Shown here: in pieces, positions 1 through 8,200 of the stretch
Layout: each line of letters starts with the position of its first letter
Position numbering within the stretch: the first letter of the stretch is position 1
Origin: JALZKA01 sp963725035
GTDB taxonomy: Bacteria > Actinomycetota > Thermoleophilia > Solirubrobacterales > 70-9
Direction of reading: 5' to 3'
NCBI GenBank assembly: GCA_963725035.1
Contig: CAVRWX010000019.1
Coordinates: forward strand, 248,001-312,000
Length of the DNA stretch: 64,000 nucleotides
Made by a program: the position numbers and the translations under genes
The notes under the pieces: generated by a model
What the model was told of the DNA's origin: nothing
The model's database searches: none
What the model saw: the letters and a program-made list of their open reading frames with translations, nothing else

Positions 1-161
1 GCAACGCTCTGCGGCGCGTCCGCGGACGCAGCTGGGATGCCGCATTCGGCCAGCTCGCCGCCTCGTACGACGAGGTGCTCCGCCGGCCGGAGCTCGCGGA
101 GGCCGGCACGGATCTCGACCCGGTCCCGCGCGCTCCGGCCCCGATCCTGCGCGCGGCGTAG
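1..161 (+). CDS. C-terminal tail of a truncated protein
   Basis: An open frame enters from the left edge and ends at TAG 159-161, giving about 52 residues rich in Arg, Ala and Glu with high-GC third positions. The piece reading SWDAAFGQLAASYDEVL resembles the last helix of group 1 glycosyltransferases, but this is a weak resemblance and no catalytic motif is inside the window. It lies about 70 bp upstream of ppk on the same strand, and ppk has its own promoter. Confidence 0.5.
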   Translation, partial: NALRRVRGRSWDAAFGQLAASYDEVLRRPELAEAGTDLDPVPRAPAPILRAA

Positions 162-191
162 GACAGGAACCTGCCCAGCGTTCACCGCCCG

Positions 192-222
192 TTGACAGCC
201 GCCGGCCCCGGCGAACTACCAT
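192..222 (+). promoter_or_regulatory. Promoter of ppk, leaderless type
   Basis: A perfect -35 hexamer TTGACA (192-197) is followed by TACCAT (217-222) after a 19-bp spacer, or ACTACC after 17 bp. Transcription would start about 8 nt further on, at or next to the GTG start at 231, so the mRNA would be leaderless. No Shine-Dalgarno sequence is visible. Confidence 0.55.
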
Positions 223-230
223 CAGGGGCT

Positions 231-2389
231 GTGGCATTCGAGCTCAAGAGCCAGGCCGCAGACGAATACGTGCCCGACGCCGAGGAGGAGGCCGGCGAAG
301 AGGCCGCGCCCGCGCCCGACCTCGAGGACCACAGCCTCTACTTCAACCGCGAGCTCTCGTGGCTCGAGTTCAACGACCGCGTCCTTCAGCTGGCCGAGGA
401 CGAAAGCGTGCCGCTCCTCGAGCGCGTGAAGTTCTGCGCGATCTGGGAGTCGAACCTGGACGAGTTCTTCATGGTGCGCGTCGCGAACCTGGAGGACGCG
501 CGCGAAGCCGGGCGCGAGGCCAGGGGCCCCGACGGCATGAGCATCGCCGCGCAGATCGAAGAGGTCACGAAGCGGGTGCTGGAGCAGCGCAAGCGCGTGA
601 GCGCGGCGTTCAAGTCGATGCGCCCCGAGCTCGAGGAGAGCGGTGTGCGGATCCTGCCCGTGGCCGAGGCCTCGGACGAGGAGCGCGAGGAGCTCGCTCA
701 CCTCTTCGAGCGCCAGGTGTTCCCGGCCCTGACCCCGCTGGTGATCGGACTCGGCAGACCGTTCCCCTATATCTCGAACCTCTCGCTGAGCCTCGCCGTC
801 GCGCTCCGCGACCCCAAGCAGGACACCGACGTCCTCGCGCGGGTCAAGGTGCCGAAGGAGCTCCTTGGCCGGTTCCTGCCGCTCGGCGAGGACGGGACCA
901 CGCTGGTGCCCCTTGACGACCTGATCGCCGCCAACGTCGGCTCTCTCTTCCCGGGCATGGAGGTGGTGGGCTTCTCGTTCTTCCGAGTCACCCGCGACAC
1001 CGACTACGACGTCTCGGACGAGGCCGACGACATGCTCCAGGCAGTCCAGGAGGAGCTCCGCCGCCGTCGCTTCGGCGAGGTCGTGCGCCTCGAGGTCGAG
1101 GCCGGCATGGACCCAAAGCTTCGCTCTCAGCTCGTCTCGGCGATGGGCTTGGAGGAGCGCGAGGCCTACGAGGTCAGCGGCCTGCTCGACCTGACCGATC
1201 TGTGGGACGTGTACGGCCTCAAGGGCCTGCCGTCACGACCTGCGGGACCCCGAGCACACGCCCGTCACCAAGCCCCGCCTGGTGGGCGAGGACGGGAAGG
1301 ACGCGGACGTGTTCGCCGCGATGCGGGAGGGGGACATCCTCGTCCACCACCCGTATGACTCCTTCAACACGTCTGTGGAGCGTTTCGTGCGCCAGGCCGT
1401 CGCGGACCCCGACGTGCTCGCGATCAAGCAGACCGTTTACCGCACCTCAGCCGACTCGCCGCTTGTCCCGTCGCTGATCGCCGCGGCGGAGCGCGGCAAG
1501 CAGGCGGTGTGCATGGTGGAGCTCAAGGCGCGCTTCGACGAGCAGGCGAACATCACCTGGGCGAAGAAGCTCGAGCAGGCGGGCGTGCACGTCGTCTACG
1601 GCATCCCGGCGCTGAAGACGCACGTCAAATGCATCCTTGTCGCGCGCCGCGAGGGCGACGGCGTGCGCCATTACGCCCACATCGGCACGGGCAACTACAA
1701 CCCGAAGACGGCCCGGATCTACACCGACCTGGGCATCTTTACCTGCGACGAGGACATCGGATCCGACATCGCCGAGATGTTCAACTACCTCACGGGCTAC
1801 GCGCGCCCGTCCAAGTACCGGAAGGCCCTGATCGCTCCGCTCAACCTGGCCGAGGAGATCCTCGCCGAGATCGACCGAACGATCGAGGCCCACTCGCCGG
1901 AGAATCCCGCGCGGATCCGCCTGAAGATGAACTCGCTCCTGGACGCCAGGTCGATCCAGGCGCTCTACCGTGCCTCGCAGGCGGGCGTGGAGGTTTTGCT
2001 GAACGTCCGCGGCATCTGCGCGCTCAAGCCTGGTGTTCCCGGTGTCTCCGAGAACATCAAGGTCGTCTCGGTCGTCGGCCGCTTCCTCGAGCACTCGCGC
2101 ATCTACTCCTTCGAGCGCCCCGGCGAGGAGCCGCTGCATCTACATCGGCTCCGCGGACCTGATGCCGCGGAACCTCTACAACCGCGTCGAGCTCGTGATC
2201 CCGATCCTCGATGAGCGGATCCGCGCCGAGATGATGGACATCCTTGACAGCTCCATCGCGGACGACATGAACGCCTGGGACCTCGACGCCGACGGCCAGT
2301 GGACTCGGCGGGACGGCTCGCGGGGCCGCTCTGTTCAGCGCGAGATGATCGAGAAGCACAGCGCCCGGTCGGCCGACGCGCCGCAGTAG
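231..2389 (+). CDS. ppk1: Polyphosphate kinase 1 (two frameshifts)
   Basis: PPK1 reversibly polymerises ATP gamma-phosphate into polyphosphate. The protein runs through three frames: 231 to about 1235, about 1235 to 2140, then to TAG 2387-2389. Visible family features are the N-terminal helical domain (NRELSWLEFNDRVLQLAED), the ESNLDEFFMVRV segment, HTGTGNYN-type catalytic region (seen as HIGTGNYNPKTARIYTD) and the C-terminal YIGSADLMPRNLYNRVE. Total length of about 718 residues fits the family (about 690-740). The two breaks (each net +1 or -2) fall inside conserved sequence that resumes at once, so sequencing/assembly error is more likely than inactivation. GTG 231 is chosen because of the promoter just upstream; an in-frame TTG at 192 would overlap the -35 box. 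Confidence 0.9.
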
Positions 2390-2866
2390 CTATGCGGACC
2401 GGTCCGGCCTGATCCGCTCGGCATGGCGCTCGCCAAGCTCCGTCGCGGACTCGAGGAACTCGGTGATGACCTTGAGCTCGGCCGCGGTGAACCGCGCGGC
2501 GAGCATCTCCTGCCAGTCGCTCATGAGCGGCCCCCAGACCTTCCCGGACTCGTCGTAGTGGCGGGGGGTGACCTCCACGTTCACCTTGCGGCGATCCGAG
2601 TCGTCGCGGAGGCGCCGCACGAATCCCGCGGCCTCGAGGCGGTCGATGACCGCAGTGACGGCTCCGGTCGTGAGGCCCGACGCGGTCGCGAGCTCACCGG
2701 CGGTCATGCCGCCGCTCGCCTGCACCAAGTCCAGGCAGCGGAGGTCAGTGAGGCTGACCCCCAGGTTCTCCGCCGCAAGCGCGTCGAAGGCGCTCTCCTG
2801 GCTCGTATTCGCGCGGTACGCAGCGATCAGCTGCGAGATCAGTTCTTTCTTGGAGTCTCTCGACAT
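2390..2866 (-). CDS. MarR-family transcriptional regulator
   Basis: A 158-residue protein with the MarR layout: an N-terminal dimerisation helix, winged helix-turn-helix around residues 50-110 (LTDLRCLDLVQASGGMTAGE, TTGAVTAVIDRLEAAGFVRR, RDDSDRRKVNVEVT) and a C-terminal dimerisation helix. The RDDSDRRKV wing is diagnostic of the family. Its stop abuts the ppk stop (convergent genes). It is divergent from the VOC gene, and a perfect palindrome sits between them, so autoregulation and control of the VOC gene are likely. The ligand cannot be told. Confidence 0.9.
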   Translation of the reverse strand: MSRDSKKELISQLIAAYRANTSQESAFDALAAENLGVSLTDLRCLDLVQASGGMTAGELATASGLTTGAVTAVIDRLEAAGFVRRLRDDSDRRKVNVEVTPRHYDESGKVWGPLMSDWQEMLAARFTAAELKVITEFLESATELGERHAERIRPDRSA

Positions 2867-2874
2867 CTAAATAG

Positions 2875-2887
2875 CTTAGTTGCTAAG
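2875..2887. promoter_or_regulatory. Probable MarR operator
   Basis: CTTAG-TTG-CTAAG is a perfect interrupted palindrome 9 bp upstream of the marR start and about 60 bp upstream of the VOC start. TTAGNNNCTAA is a common MarR half-site arrangement. It overlaps AT-rich promoter-like DNA (TAAGATACTTTAT) in an otherwise GC-rich region. Confidence 0.65.
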
Positions 2888-2949
2888 ATACTTTATGTCA
2901 GAGAGAGTCTATGGGGTCCGCAGGATCCCAAGAGCGATGGAGGTATCGC

Positions 2950-3318
2950 ATGAAGGTCGAGATGAAGCTGGAACTGGTCCCGGTCCCCGTGACGGATGTT
3001 GACCGGGCGAAGGAGTTCTACGTCGACAAGGTCGGTTTCAACGACGACGAGGATCACACGGTCACGGAGGAGATGCGCTTCGTTCAGCTGACGCCTCCAG
3101 GGTCGGCGTGCTCGATCTCGATCGGGAAGGGCATCACCGAGATGGCTCCCGGCTCGGTCAAGGGACTGCAGCTGGTGGTCTCTGACATCGAGGAGGCGCG
3201 CGCCGACCTCGCCGGGAGGGGTGTCGAAGTCTCGGAGGTCCAGGACTTCCCGTGGGGCCGGTTCGTCTTCTTCGCTGACCCGGACGGCAACGGTTGGGCA
3301 GTTCAGCAACTCGTCTAG
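2950..3318 (+). CDS. VOC/glyoxalase-fold protein
   Basis: A 122-residue protein with the two beta-alpha-beta-beta-beta units of the vicinal-oxygen-chelate superfamily: DVDRAKEFYVDKVGF near the N-terminus and FFADPDGNGWAVQQL at the end (the DPDGN motif is typical). Start chosen at ATG 2950 because GGAGGT lies 5 nt upstream; longer starts at 2911 lack a ribosome site. Members include glyoxalases, dioxygenases and antibiotic-resistance binding proteins; substrate unknown. Divergent from and probably regulated by the adjacent MarR protein. Confidence 0.85.
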   Translation: MKVEMKLELVPVPVTDVDRAKEFYVDKVGFNDDEDHTVTEEMRFVQLTPPGSACSISIGKGITEMAPGSVKGLQLVVSDIEEARADLAGRGVEVSEVQDFPWGRFVFFADPDGNGWAVQQLV

Positions 3319-3376
3319 AGGCCGGGAGGAGGCACCGCCGAAGCGCCCGCGGAGGCGCTTCGGCACACTGCGGGGG

Positions 3377-4768
3377 ATGATCCACGACGCGCAGGGATTC
3401 TGGCTCTCCCAGGAAGAGCGGCCTGAGGCCAACGCCGTCCTCGATGGCGAGGTGACGGCCGACGTCGTCGTCCTCGGTGGAGGCTTCTCCGGCATGTGGA
3501 CGGCGTGGCTCATCCGGGAGGCCGAGCCGAACGCCCGGGTCGTGCTGCTCGAGGGGGGCGTGTGCGGGCACGGGCCGTCGGGGCGGAACGGAGGCTTTGC
3601 GAACTCGATGTGGTTCGGCCTCGGGTCGATGCGGGATTCCTTCGGCGATGAAGGGACCCGCGCCCTCGCCGAAGCGGCGGAGTCGGCGATCGGCGAGATC
3701 GGCGAGTGGTGCTCCTCACAGGAGGTGGACGCCTCGTTTCACCACGGCGGCTATCTCCAGATCTCGACGGCGAAGGCACACGACCAGGTCTGGGAGCCGG
3801 CCGTCACCGCCTGTCATGCGGTCGGCAGGCCGGACGCGGTCGAGGTCCTGTCGCCGGACAAGGTGCAGGAGCGGTGCGCGTCACCCATCTTCCGAGGCGC
3901 AGCTTTCTTCCCGGCCTCCGCAACGGTCAACCCGGCGCGCCTTGCGCTCGGCCTCAGGCGCCGGCTCATCGAGACCGGGGTGGAGGTGTACGAGCATTCG
4001 AAGGTAGTGGGCCTCCGGGCCGGCCCGGGCGGTGTCGAGGCTCGAACCGCCGGAGGCGTGGTGCGAGCGGGCCATGCCGTCCTTGCCACCGGCGGCGCCC
4101 AGGAGGCCGTGCAGCCCCTCAGGCGGCGCCTGACGCTCACTTCGAGCCACATGGTGATCACCGAGCCGGTCCCTGACGTCATAGAAGAGATCGGCTGGAC
4201 GGGCGGTGAGTGCATCACGGACGGGCGCCACATGCTCCATTACTTCCGCACCACCCAGGACGGCCGGATCGCCTTCGGATGGGGAGGCGGGAGGATGGTC
4301 TACGGGGCGCGTATTCAGCGCCATGCCGAGGTGGATGCCGAAGTCGCTGCACAGGTCGCGACACACCTGACTCGGTTCTTCCCGCAGCTCGCAGGACGCC
4401 GGATCGCCCATGCCTGGGGCGGGCCGATCGACGTCTCGCCCAACCACACGCCGATGGTCGGCACTCTCGACAGCCGCGTCCACTACGCCTTCGGCTACAC
4501 AGGCAACGGCGTGGGCCCCTCCCGCATGGTCGGCCACATCCTCGCCTCCCTTGCCCTCGACCGCCGCGACGACTACTCGCGCCTGGCGATCGTCGACCAC
4601 CAGGAGATCCGCGTCCCGCCTGAGCCCTTCCGCTACATCGGTGGAATGGTCGTTCGCGACGCCCTCCTTCGCAAGGAGCGCGCCGAGGAGCTCGGCGAAG
4701 AGCCGGACCCGCTGAGCGTCATGATCGCGGGCATTCCCGAGCGGGTCGGCGTCCAGATCGGCCGCTGA
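3377..4768 (+). CDS. FAD-dependent amine/amino-acid oxidase (DAO family)
   Basis: A 463-residue DAO-superfamily flavoprotein. GGGFSG (residues 34-39) is the dinucleotide-binding turn, followed by an acidic strand end (VVLLEGG) and the GPSGRNGGF segment typical of glycine-oxidase/gamma-glutamylputrescine-oxidase relatives; the C-terminal GYTGNGVGPSRMVG is the second FAD contact. Such enzymes oxidise secondary amines or amino acids to imines with release of H2O2. Given the polyamine genes elsewhere in this window, a PuuB-like role is possible but unproven. CACACT lies 7 nt before ATG 3377, so the mRNA may be leaderless. A longer in-frame opening exists upstream but runs through the VOC gene. 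Confidence 0.8.
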   Translation: MIHDAQGFWLSQEERPEANAVLDGEVTADVVVLGGGFSGMWTAWLIREAEPNARVVLLEGGVCGHGPSGRNGGFANSMWFGLGSMRDSFGDEGTRALAEAAESAIGEIGEWCSSQEVDASFHHGGYLQISTAKAHDQVWEPAVTACHAVGRPDAVEVLSPDKVQERCASPIFRGAAFFPASATVNPARLALGLRRRLIETGVEVYEHSKVVGLRAGPGGVEARTAGGVVRAGHAVLATGGAQEAVQPLRRRLTLTSSHMVITEPVPDVIEEIGWTGGECITDGRHMLHYFRTTQDGRIAFGWGGGRMVYGARIQRHAEVDAEVAAQVATHLTRFFPQLAGRRIAHAWGGPIDVSPNHTPMVGTLDSRVHYAFGYTGNGVGPSRMVGHILASLALDRRDDYSRLAIVDHQEIRVPPEPFRYIGGMVVRDALLRKERAEELGEEPDPLSVMIAGIPERVGVQIGR

Positions 4769-4790
4769 TCGCACCGTCGGTCGCGGCGCC

Positions 4791-4796
4791 TACGAT
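4791..4796 (+). promoter_or_regulatory. -10 box of dinB (leaderless)
   Basis: TACGAT ends 6 nt before the GTG start at 4803; no ribosome-binding site is present, as expected for a leaderless transcript. Confidence 0.5.
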
Positions 4797-4802
4797 CGAA
4801 GG

Positions 4803-5870
4803 GTGCCTCGGAAGATCGCGCATCTGGACATGGACGCGTTCTATGCGTCGGTCGAGCTGCAGCGCCATCCCGAGCTGGTCGGAAAGCCCGTGATCGTGTC
4901 GGGCACGGGCCCGCGGGCGGTCGTCACAACGGCGTCGTACGAGGCGCGCAAGTTCGGGGTCGGGTCCGCGATGCCGGCCTCGCGGGCGCGCCGGCTCTGT
5001 CCAGACGCACACTGGCTTCCGGTCGATCACGCGCACTACCGCGAGCGCTCCGCTGAGGTCCGGGCCCTCATCGACGAGATGGGCGTGCCCGTCGAGCCCA
5101 TGTCGCTCGACGAGGCCTACATCGACCTCTCAGAGGTGAATGACCCGATCGCGCGGATGTCGGACCTGGTCGGGCGCATCAGGGACAAGACAGGCCTCGA
5201 CGCCTCTGTGGGCATCGGCCCGAACAAGCTTGTCGCCAAGGTCGCCTCGGACGCCGAGAAGCCCCGCGGCTTCGTCGTCCTCACCCGCGAGCAGGCTGCC
5301 GAGCGCTTCAAGGGCGAGGGCGTGCGCCTCATTCCCGGCATCGGCCCGAAGACCGCGAGGCGGCTGGAGGGCTACGGCGTGAAGACGATCGGCCAGCTTC
5401 AGCGGTGCACGGTCCCCGGCCTGATCGAGCGCTTCGGCGAGACCCATGGTCGCGCCCTCCACGACCGGGCCCACTTCCGCTCCGACGCGCCGGTGACAAC
5501 CGAGCGGATCACCAAGTCGCGCTCGGTCGAGACGACCTTCGACTACGACGTCACAGACCCGCAACGCCTGGAGGAGGTCATCGCCGGCCAGTCCGACCGG
5601 CTCGCCGCCGAGCTCGCGAAGCGCGAGGCGGCAGGCCGCACGATCGGCATCAAGGTGAGGACGGACGACTTCGCCACCTTCACCCGCGATCGCTCGATCA
5701 AGGAGTTCACGAACGACGCCGAGAGGATCCGCACCATCGCCCTGGAGCTACTGCGCGAGAACCTGCCAGCCCGCCCCGTGCGCCTCCTGGGCGTGCGGAT
5801 CGCGAAGTTCGAGGACGAGGCGCCGGCGCCGCCGGAGGCTGAGCCAACCCTCCTCGACCCGGAGGCGTGA
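4803..5870 (+). CDS. dinB: DNA polymerase IV (Y family)
   Basis: A 355-residue translesion polymerase. The catalytic carboxylates are visible: HLDMDAFYASVE (Asp9, Asp11) and SLDEAYID (Asp103, Glu104). The helix-hairpin-helix of the thumb (IPGIGPKTARRLEGYGVKTI) and the little-finger domain (TTERITKSRSVETTF) follow in the normal order. Length matches the family. Starts at GTG directly downstream of a -10 box. No beta-clamp binding peptide is obvious at the C-terminus, although clamp motifs vary. Confidence 0.93.
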   Translation: MPRKIAHLDMDAFYASVELQRHPELVGKPVIVSGTGPRAVVTTASYEARKFGVGSAMPASRARRLCPDAHWLPVDHAHYRERSAEVRALIDEMGVPVEPMSLDEAYIDLSEVNDPIARMSDLVGRIRDKTGLDASVGIGPNKLVAKVASDAEKPRGFVVLTREQAAERFKGEGVRLIPGIGPKTARRLEGYGVKTIGQLQRCTVPGLIERFGETHGRALHDRAHFRSDAPVTTERITKSRSVETTFDYDVTDPQRLEEVIAGQSDRLAAELAKREAAGRTIGIKVRTDDFATFTRDRSIKEFTNDAERIRTIALELLRENLPARPVRLLGVRIAKFEDEAPAPPEAEPTLLDPEA

Positions 5871-5872
5871 GC

Positions 5873-6085
5873 TCAGTCGTCGTCGTGGTCGTGCTCGTGA
5901 TCGTCCTCGAGGCCTTCTTCGTGGACGTGGGGGTGGGAGTGCGTGACCTCGCCGTGTGAGTGCTCATGCTCGTGCTCCGTGTGCTCGTGGTCGGCATCGG
6001 TGTGAGCGTGGGTGTGCGTCTCGTCGCCGTGCGAGTGCTCGTGTGAGTGGGGCTCGTCGTGCTCGTGGTCGTGCTCGTCGTGCAT
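5873..6085 (-). CDS. Histidine-rich acidic small protein
   Basis: A 70-residue protein in which about a third of residues are His and most others are Asp, Glu, Ser or Thr, arranged as repeated HDH, HEH, HSH, HTH units. It has no signal peptide and no hydrophobic core, so it is probably disordered. An AAGGAGG ribosome site 5 nt before the ATG supports translation. Such composition resembles nickel/zinc-storage proteins (Hpn-like) and the His-rich loops of metal chaperones and transporters, so metal binding is the best guess (inference). It ends 2 bp from dinB and is divergent from the alkyltransferase gene. No metal transporter is adjacent. Confidence 0.75.
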   Translation of the reverse strand: MHDEHDHEHDEPHSHEHSHGDETHTHAHTDADHEHTEHEHEHSHGEVTHSHPHVHEEGLEDDHEHDHDDD

Positions 6086-6163
6086 GCGGTCCTCCTTCGT
6101 GTCTTCTCCGGACTGTACCCCGATCCAATCTCACGAAAAGGTGCGACCGGTCGTTTCGTAACC

Positions 6164-6691
6164 ATGAAAGAGATGAACGCAGTCCGCTACGAAAGCCCCG
6201 TCGGAGTCCTCACGCTTGTGGGCACCGATTCCCACCTGGTCGCCCTCCAGTTTCCCGGCCGCTATGCGACTCCGCCGCAGGGTGACCCAGGCGCATTGGC
6301 GCCTGCGATCACCCAGCTCGACGAGTACTTCGCGGGCGATCGCCGGACGTTCGAGCTCGACCTCCGCCTCAAGGGCACCGAGTTCCAGCAGCGGGTCTGG
6401 GCGGCGCTCCGCGAGATCCCGTTCGGCGAGACGACGAGCTACGGCGCGATCGCTCGCAGGCTCTCCGAGGAGACGGGCGAGAGCTTCGACCCGCGCGGCG
6501 TTGGCGGCGCGGTCGGCTCGACGCCCGTGCCGATCATCGTCCCCTGCCATCGCGTCGTCGGCGCCGACGGCTCGCTCACCGGGTACGGCGGCGGCCTTCC
6601 GCGCAAGCGCGCGCTCCTTGACTTCGAGAGCACCGGCGGCAACACCGCGGCGCTCGACAAGGACTGGGGCAAGCAGTTGACGCTGGCCTGA
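6164..6691 (+). CDS. ogt: Methylated-DNA--protein-cysteine methyltransferase
   Basis: A 175-residue suicide DNA-repair protein that takes alkyl groups from O6-alkylguanine. The acceptor Cys is about residue 128 in IIVPCHRVV, preceded by the helix-turn-helix region (FQQRVWAALREIPFGETTSY). The segment after ARRLSEETGES is slightly longer than usual. ATG 6164 or 6173 are both possible; neither has a strong ribosome site. Divergent from the His-rich gene. Forms a small DNA-damage neighbourhood with dinB. Confidence 0.92.
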   Translation: MKEMNAVRYESPVGVLTLVGTDSHLVALQFPGRYATPPQGDPGALAPAITQLDEYFAGDRRTFELDLRLKGTEFQQRVWAALREIPFGETTSYGAIARRLSEETGESFDPRGVGGAVGSTPVPIIVPCHRVVGADGSLTGYGGGLPRKRALLDFESTGGNTAALDKDWGKQLTLA

Positions 6692-7531
6692 TCAGCCGAG
6701 CGAGCGGTGGAGGAACTCGACGGTGTCGTCGAGGACCTCCTCGCGGTTCGTCTCGTTGAAGATCTCGTGCTGCGCGCCCTCGTAGACCTTCTCCTCGGTG
6801 CGCGGCCCGCGGATCCGCTCGATGGCGACGCGGGCCTCCTCGAGCGGAGCGAGCTGGTCTTCCGAGCCGTGAATCCACAAGACGGGTAGCTCGCCGAATG
6901 AGCCGCCTTCGGCAACCTCGTCGACGGAGCGCTTGAACATCTCGAGGGACGCCCGGTGGAACGGGCCGTGGTAGACGAGCGGATCCGCCGCGTATTTCGC
7001 CCCGGTCTCGGGATCGCGCGAGAGTACCGCCGGGTCGATCGGGATCTCGGGGATGGGGTCCATCTCGAGCAGGCCGAACAGCGTGGTGTTCCCGCCGATC
7101 ACGGGACCCGACAGGACCAGCGCCGTCAGCTCGTCTTGGTGCTTCTGTGCGTAGCGCGTCGCGACGATCCCGCCCATCGAGTGGCCGATCAGGACGACCG
7201 GCAGTCCGGGGTGGGCGCCGCGCGCGATGTCGGCGACCAGGTGGAGGTCGGCGGTGAGCATCTCCCCCTGGGCGACAAGGGCGCGCTCGCCATCGGAAAG
7301 CCCGTGGCCCATGTGGTCCGGTGCGTAGACCGTCGCGCCTTCGGCGACGAGCCGGTCGGCGACGTGGTCGTAGCGCCGTGCGTGCTCGCCGTAGCCGTGG
7401 GAGAGGAGCGCGATGAAGCTCGCGTCCTCGTTCGGCCACTCGAAGAAGACGATGTTGCCGCCGGAGCCGGCGAGGGAGTGCTGCGTGGGCTCGGTCAGGG
7501 CTCGACCGTAACCGAAAGCTTGGGCGACCAC
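6692..7531 (-). CDS. Alpha/beta hydrolase, monoacylglycerol-lipase type
   Basis: A protein of up to 279 residues with the serine-hydrolase fold: oxyanion-hole HGYGEH, nucleophile elbow GHSMGG, later Asp in IHGSEDQLAP and His in YEGAQHEIFNE. The order and spacing match lysophospholipases/monoacylglycerol lipases (Hydrolase_4). The start is uncertain: GTG 7531 would overlap the end of the upstream copper-protein gene by 37 nt, and there is no ATG or GTG right after that stop. Confidence 0.85.
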   Translation of the reverse strand: MVAQAFGYGRALTEPTQHSLAGSGGNIVFFEWPNEDASFIALLSHGYGEHARRYDHVADRLVAEGATVYAPDHMGHGLSDGERALVAQGEMLTADLHLVADIARGAHPGLPVVLIGHSMGGIVATRYAQKHQDELTALVLSGPVIGGNTTLFGLLEMDPIPEIPIDPAVLSRDPETGAKYAADPLVYHGPFHRASLEMFKRSVDEVAEGGSFGELPVLWIHGSEDQLAPLEEARVAIERIRGPRTEEKVYEGAQHEIFNETNREEVLDDTVEFLHRSLG

Positions 7532-8115
7532 TTACTCGAGCCGGGGATCGACGAGCGGACCTGGATCAAGTAGGTCTTGCCGGGCTTCACGTCGGTCGGA
7601 TTGTCGTTGGCGCCGAACCCTTTGTGCTTGGCCTCGATGGGGTTATGCCAAACCTTCCACTTGCTCTGCCCCTGCTTCTTCCACCGGGAAGCGAAGGAAG
7701 TGCCGGTCTGCGTGCCTTGACCTGCCCAGATCACGTCGAAGTCATCAACGTTGATCTCGCCCGCGATTGGGCGGACTGCGACCTGCCCTTGCATCGCGCC
7801 GGCGCCACTCGCCATGATTGACGCAGTAGTACGGGTAGGTCCCGGCGGACACCCTGCGATTGAAGTCGCCGAAGCCGCTCGGGCCGATCCCGAAGCTGCC
7901 CCCGTTTGCGGTGATGCTGTGATAGACGTTCTCGGCTGGCCTCGATTGCGGTTCCACTCGAAGGTGTTCTCGCCGGGGACGAAGTCGACGGTGACGTCGT
8001 CCGGGTTGAAGTAGTTGAAGCCGAACTCGATCTGGGTCGGCGCAGCGGATGCCGCCGGCGCCCAGCAAGCGAGCATCCCTAGCGCTGCCAATGTGACCGT
8101 GATCCCCCGGCTCAT
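7495..8115 (-). CDS. Secreted cupredoxin (two frameshifts)
   Basis: Begins with a signal peptide ending near ASAAP, and GAGGAGA precedes ATG 8115. The first part reads cleanly to about 7945, a second frame carries NVYHSITANGGSF and AGTYPYYCVNHG to about 7815, and the first frame resumes at MQGQVAV. Joined together, His, Cys, His and Met form a type 1 copper site of the plastocyanin kind (HSIT...YYCVNHG...MQG). About 90 further residues after the copper site (to SVTVEP) form a second beta-rich domain with no family that I recognise. Likely an exported electron carrier. The breaks sit within conserved sequence, pointing to assembly indels. Confidence 0.7.
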   Translation of the reverse strand: MSRGITVTLAALGMLACWAPAASAAPTQIEFGFNYFNPDDVTVDFVPGENTFEWNRNRGQPRTSITASPQTGAASGSARAASATSIAGCPPGPTRTTASIMASGAGAMQGQVAVRPIAGEINVDDFDVIWAGQGTQTGTSFASRWKKQGQSKWKVWHNPIEAKHKGFGANDNPTDVKPGKTYLIQVRSSIPGSSKWSPKLSVTVEP

Positions 8116-8200
8116 GAGCCCATTCTCCTCGACTCTGAAGAAATGTCAAATTAATGAGTGACCGGTAGCATCTGGGCCGGCAGTGGAACGGAATCCAAGA

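Noticed and set aside
5707..6165. Thr/Ser-rich minus-strand frame over the His-rich gene
   Set aside because: Alternate frame of the same repetitive DNA. The His-rich frame has the ribosome site.
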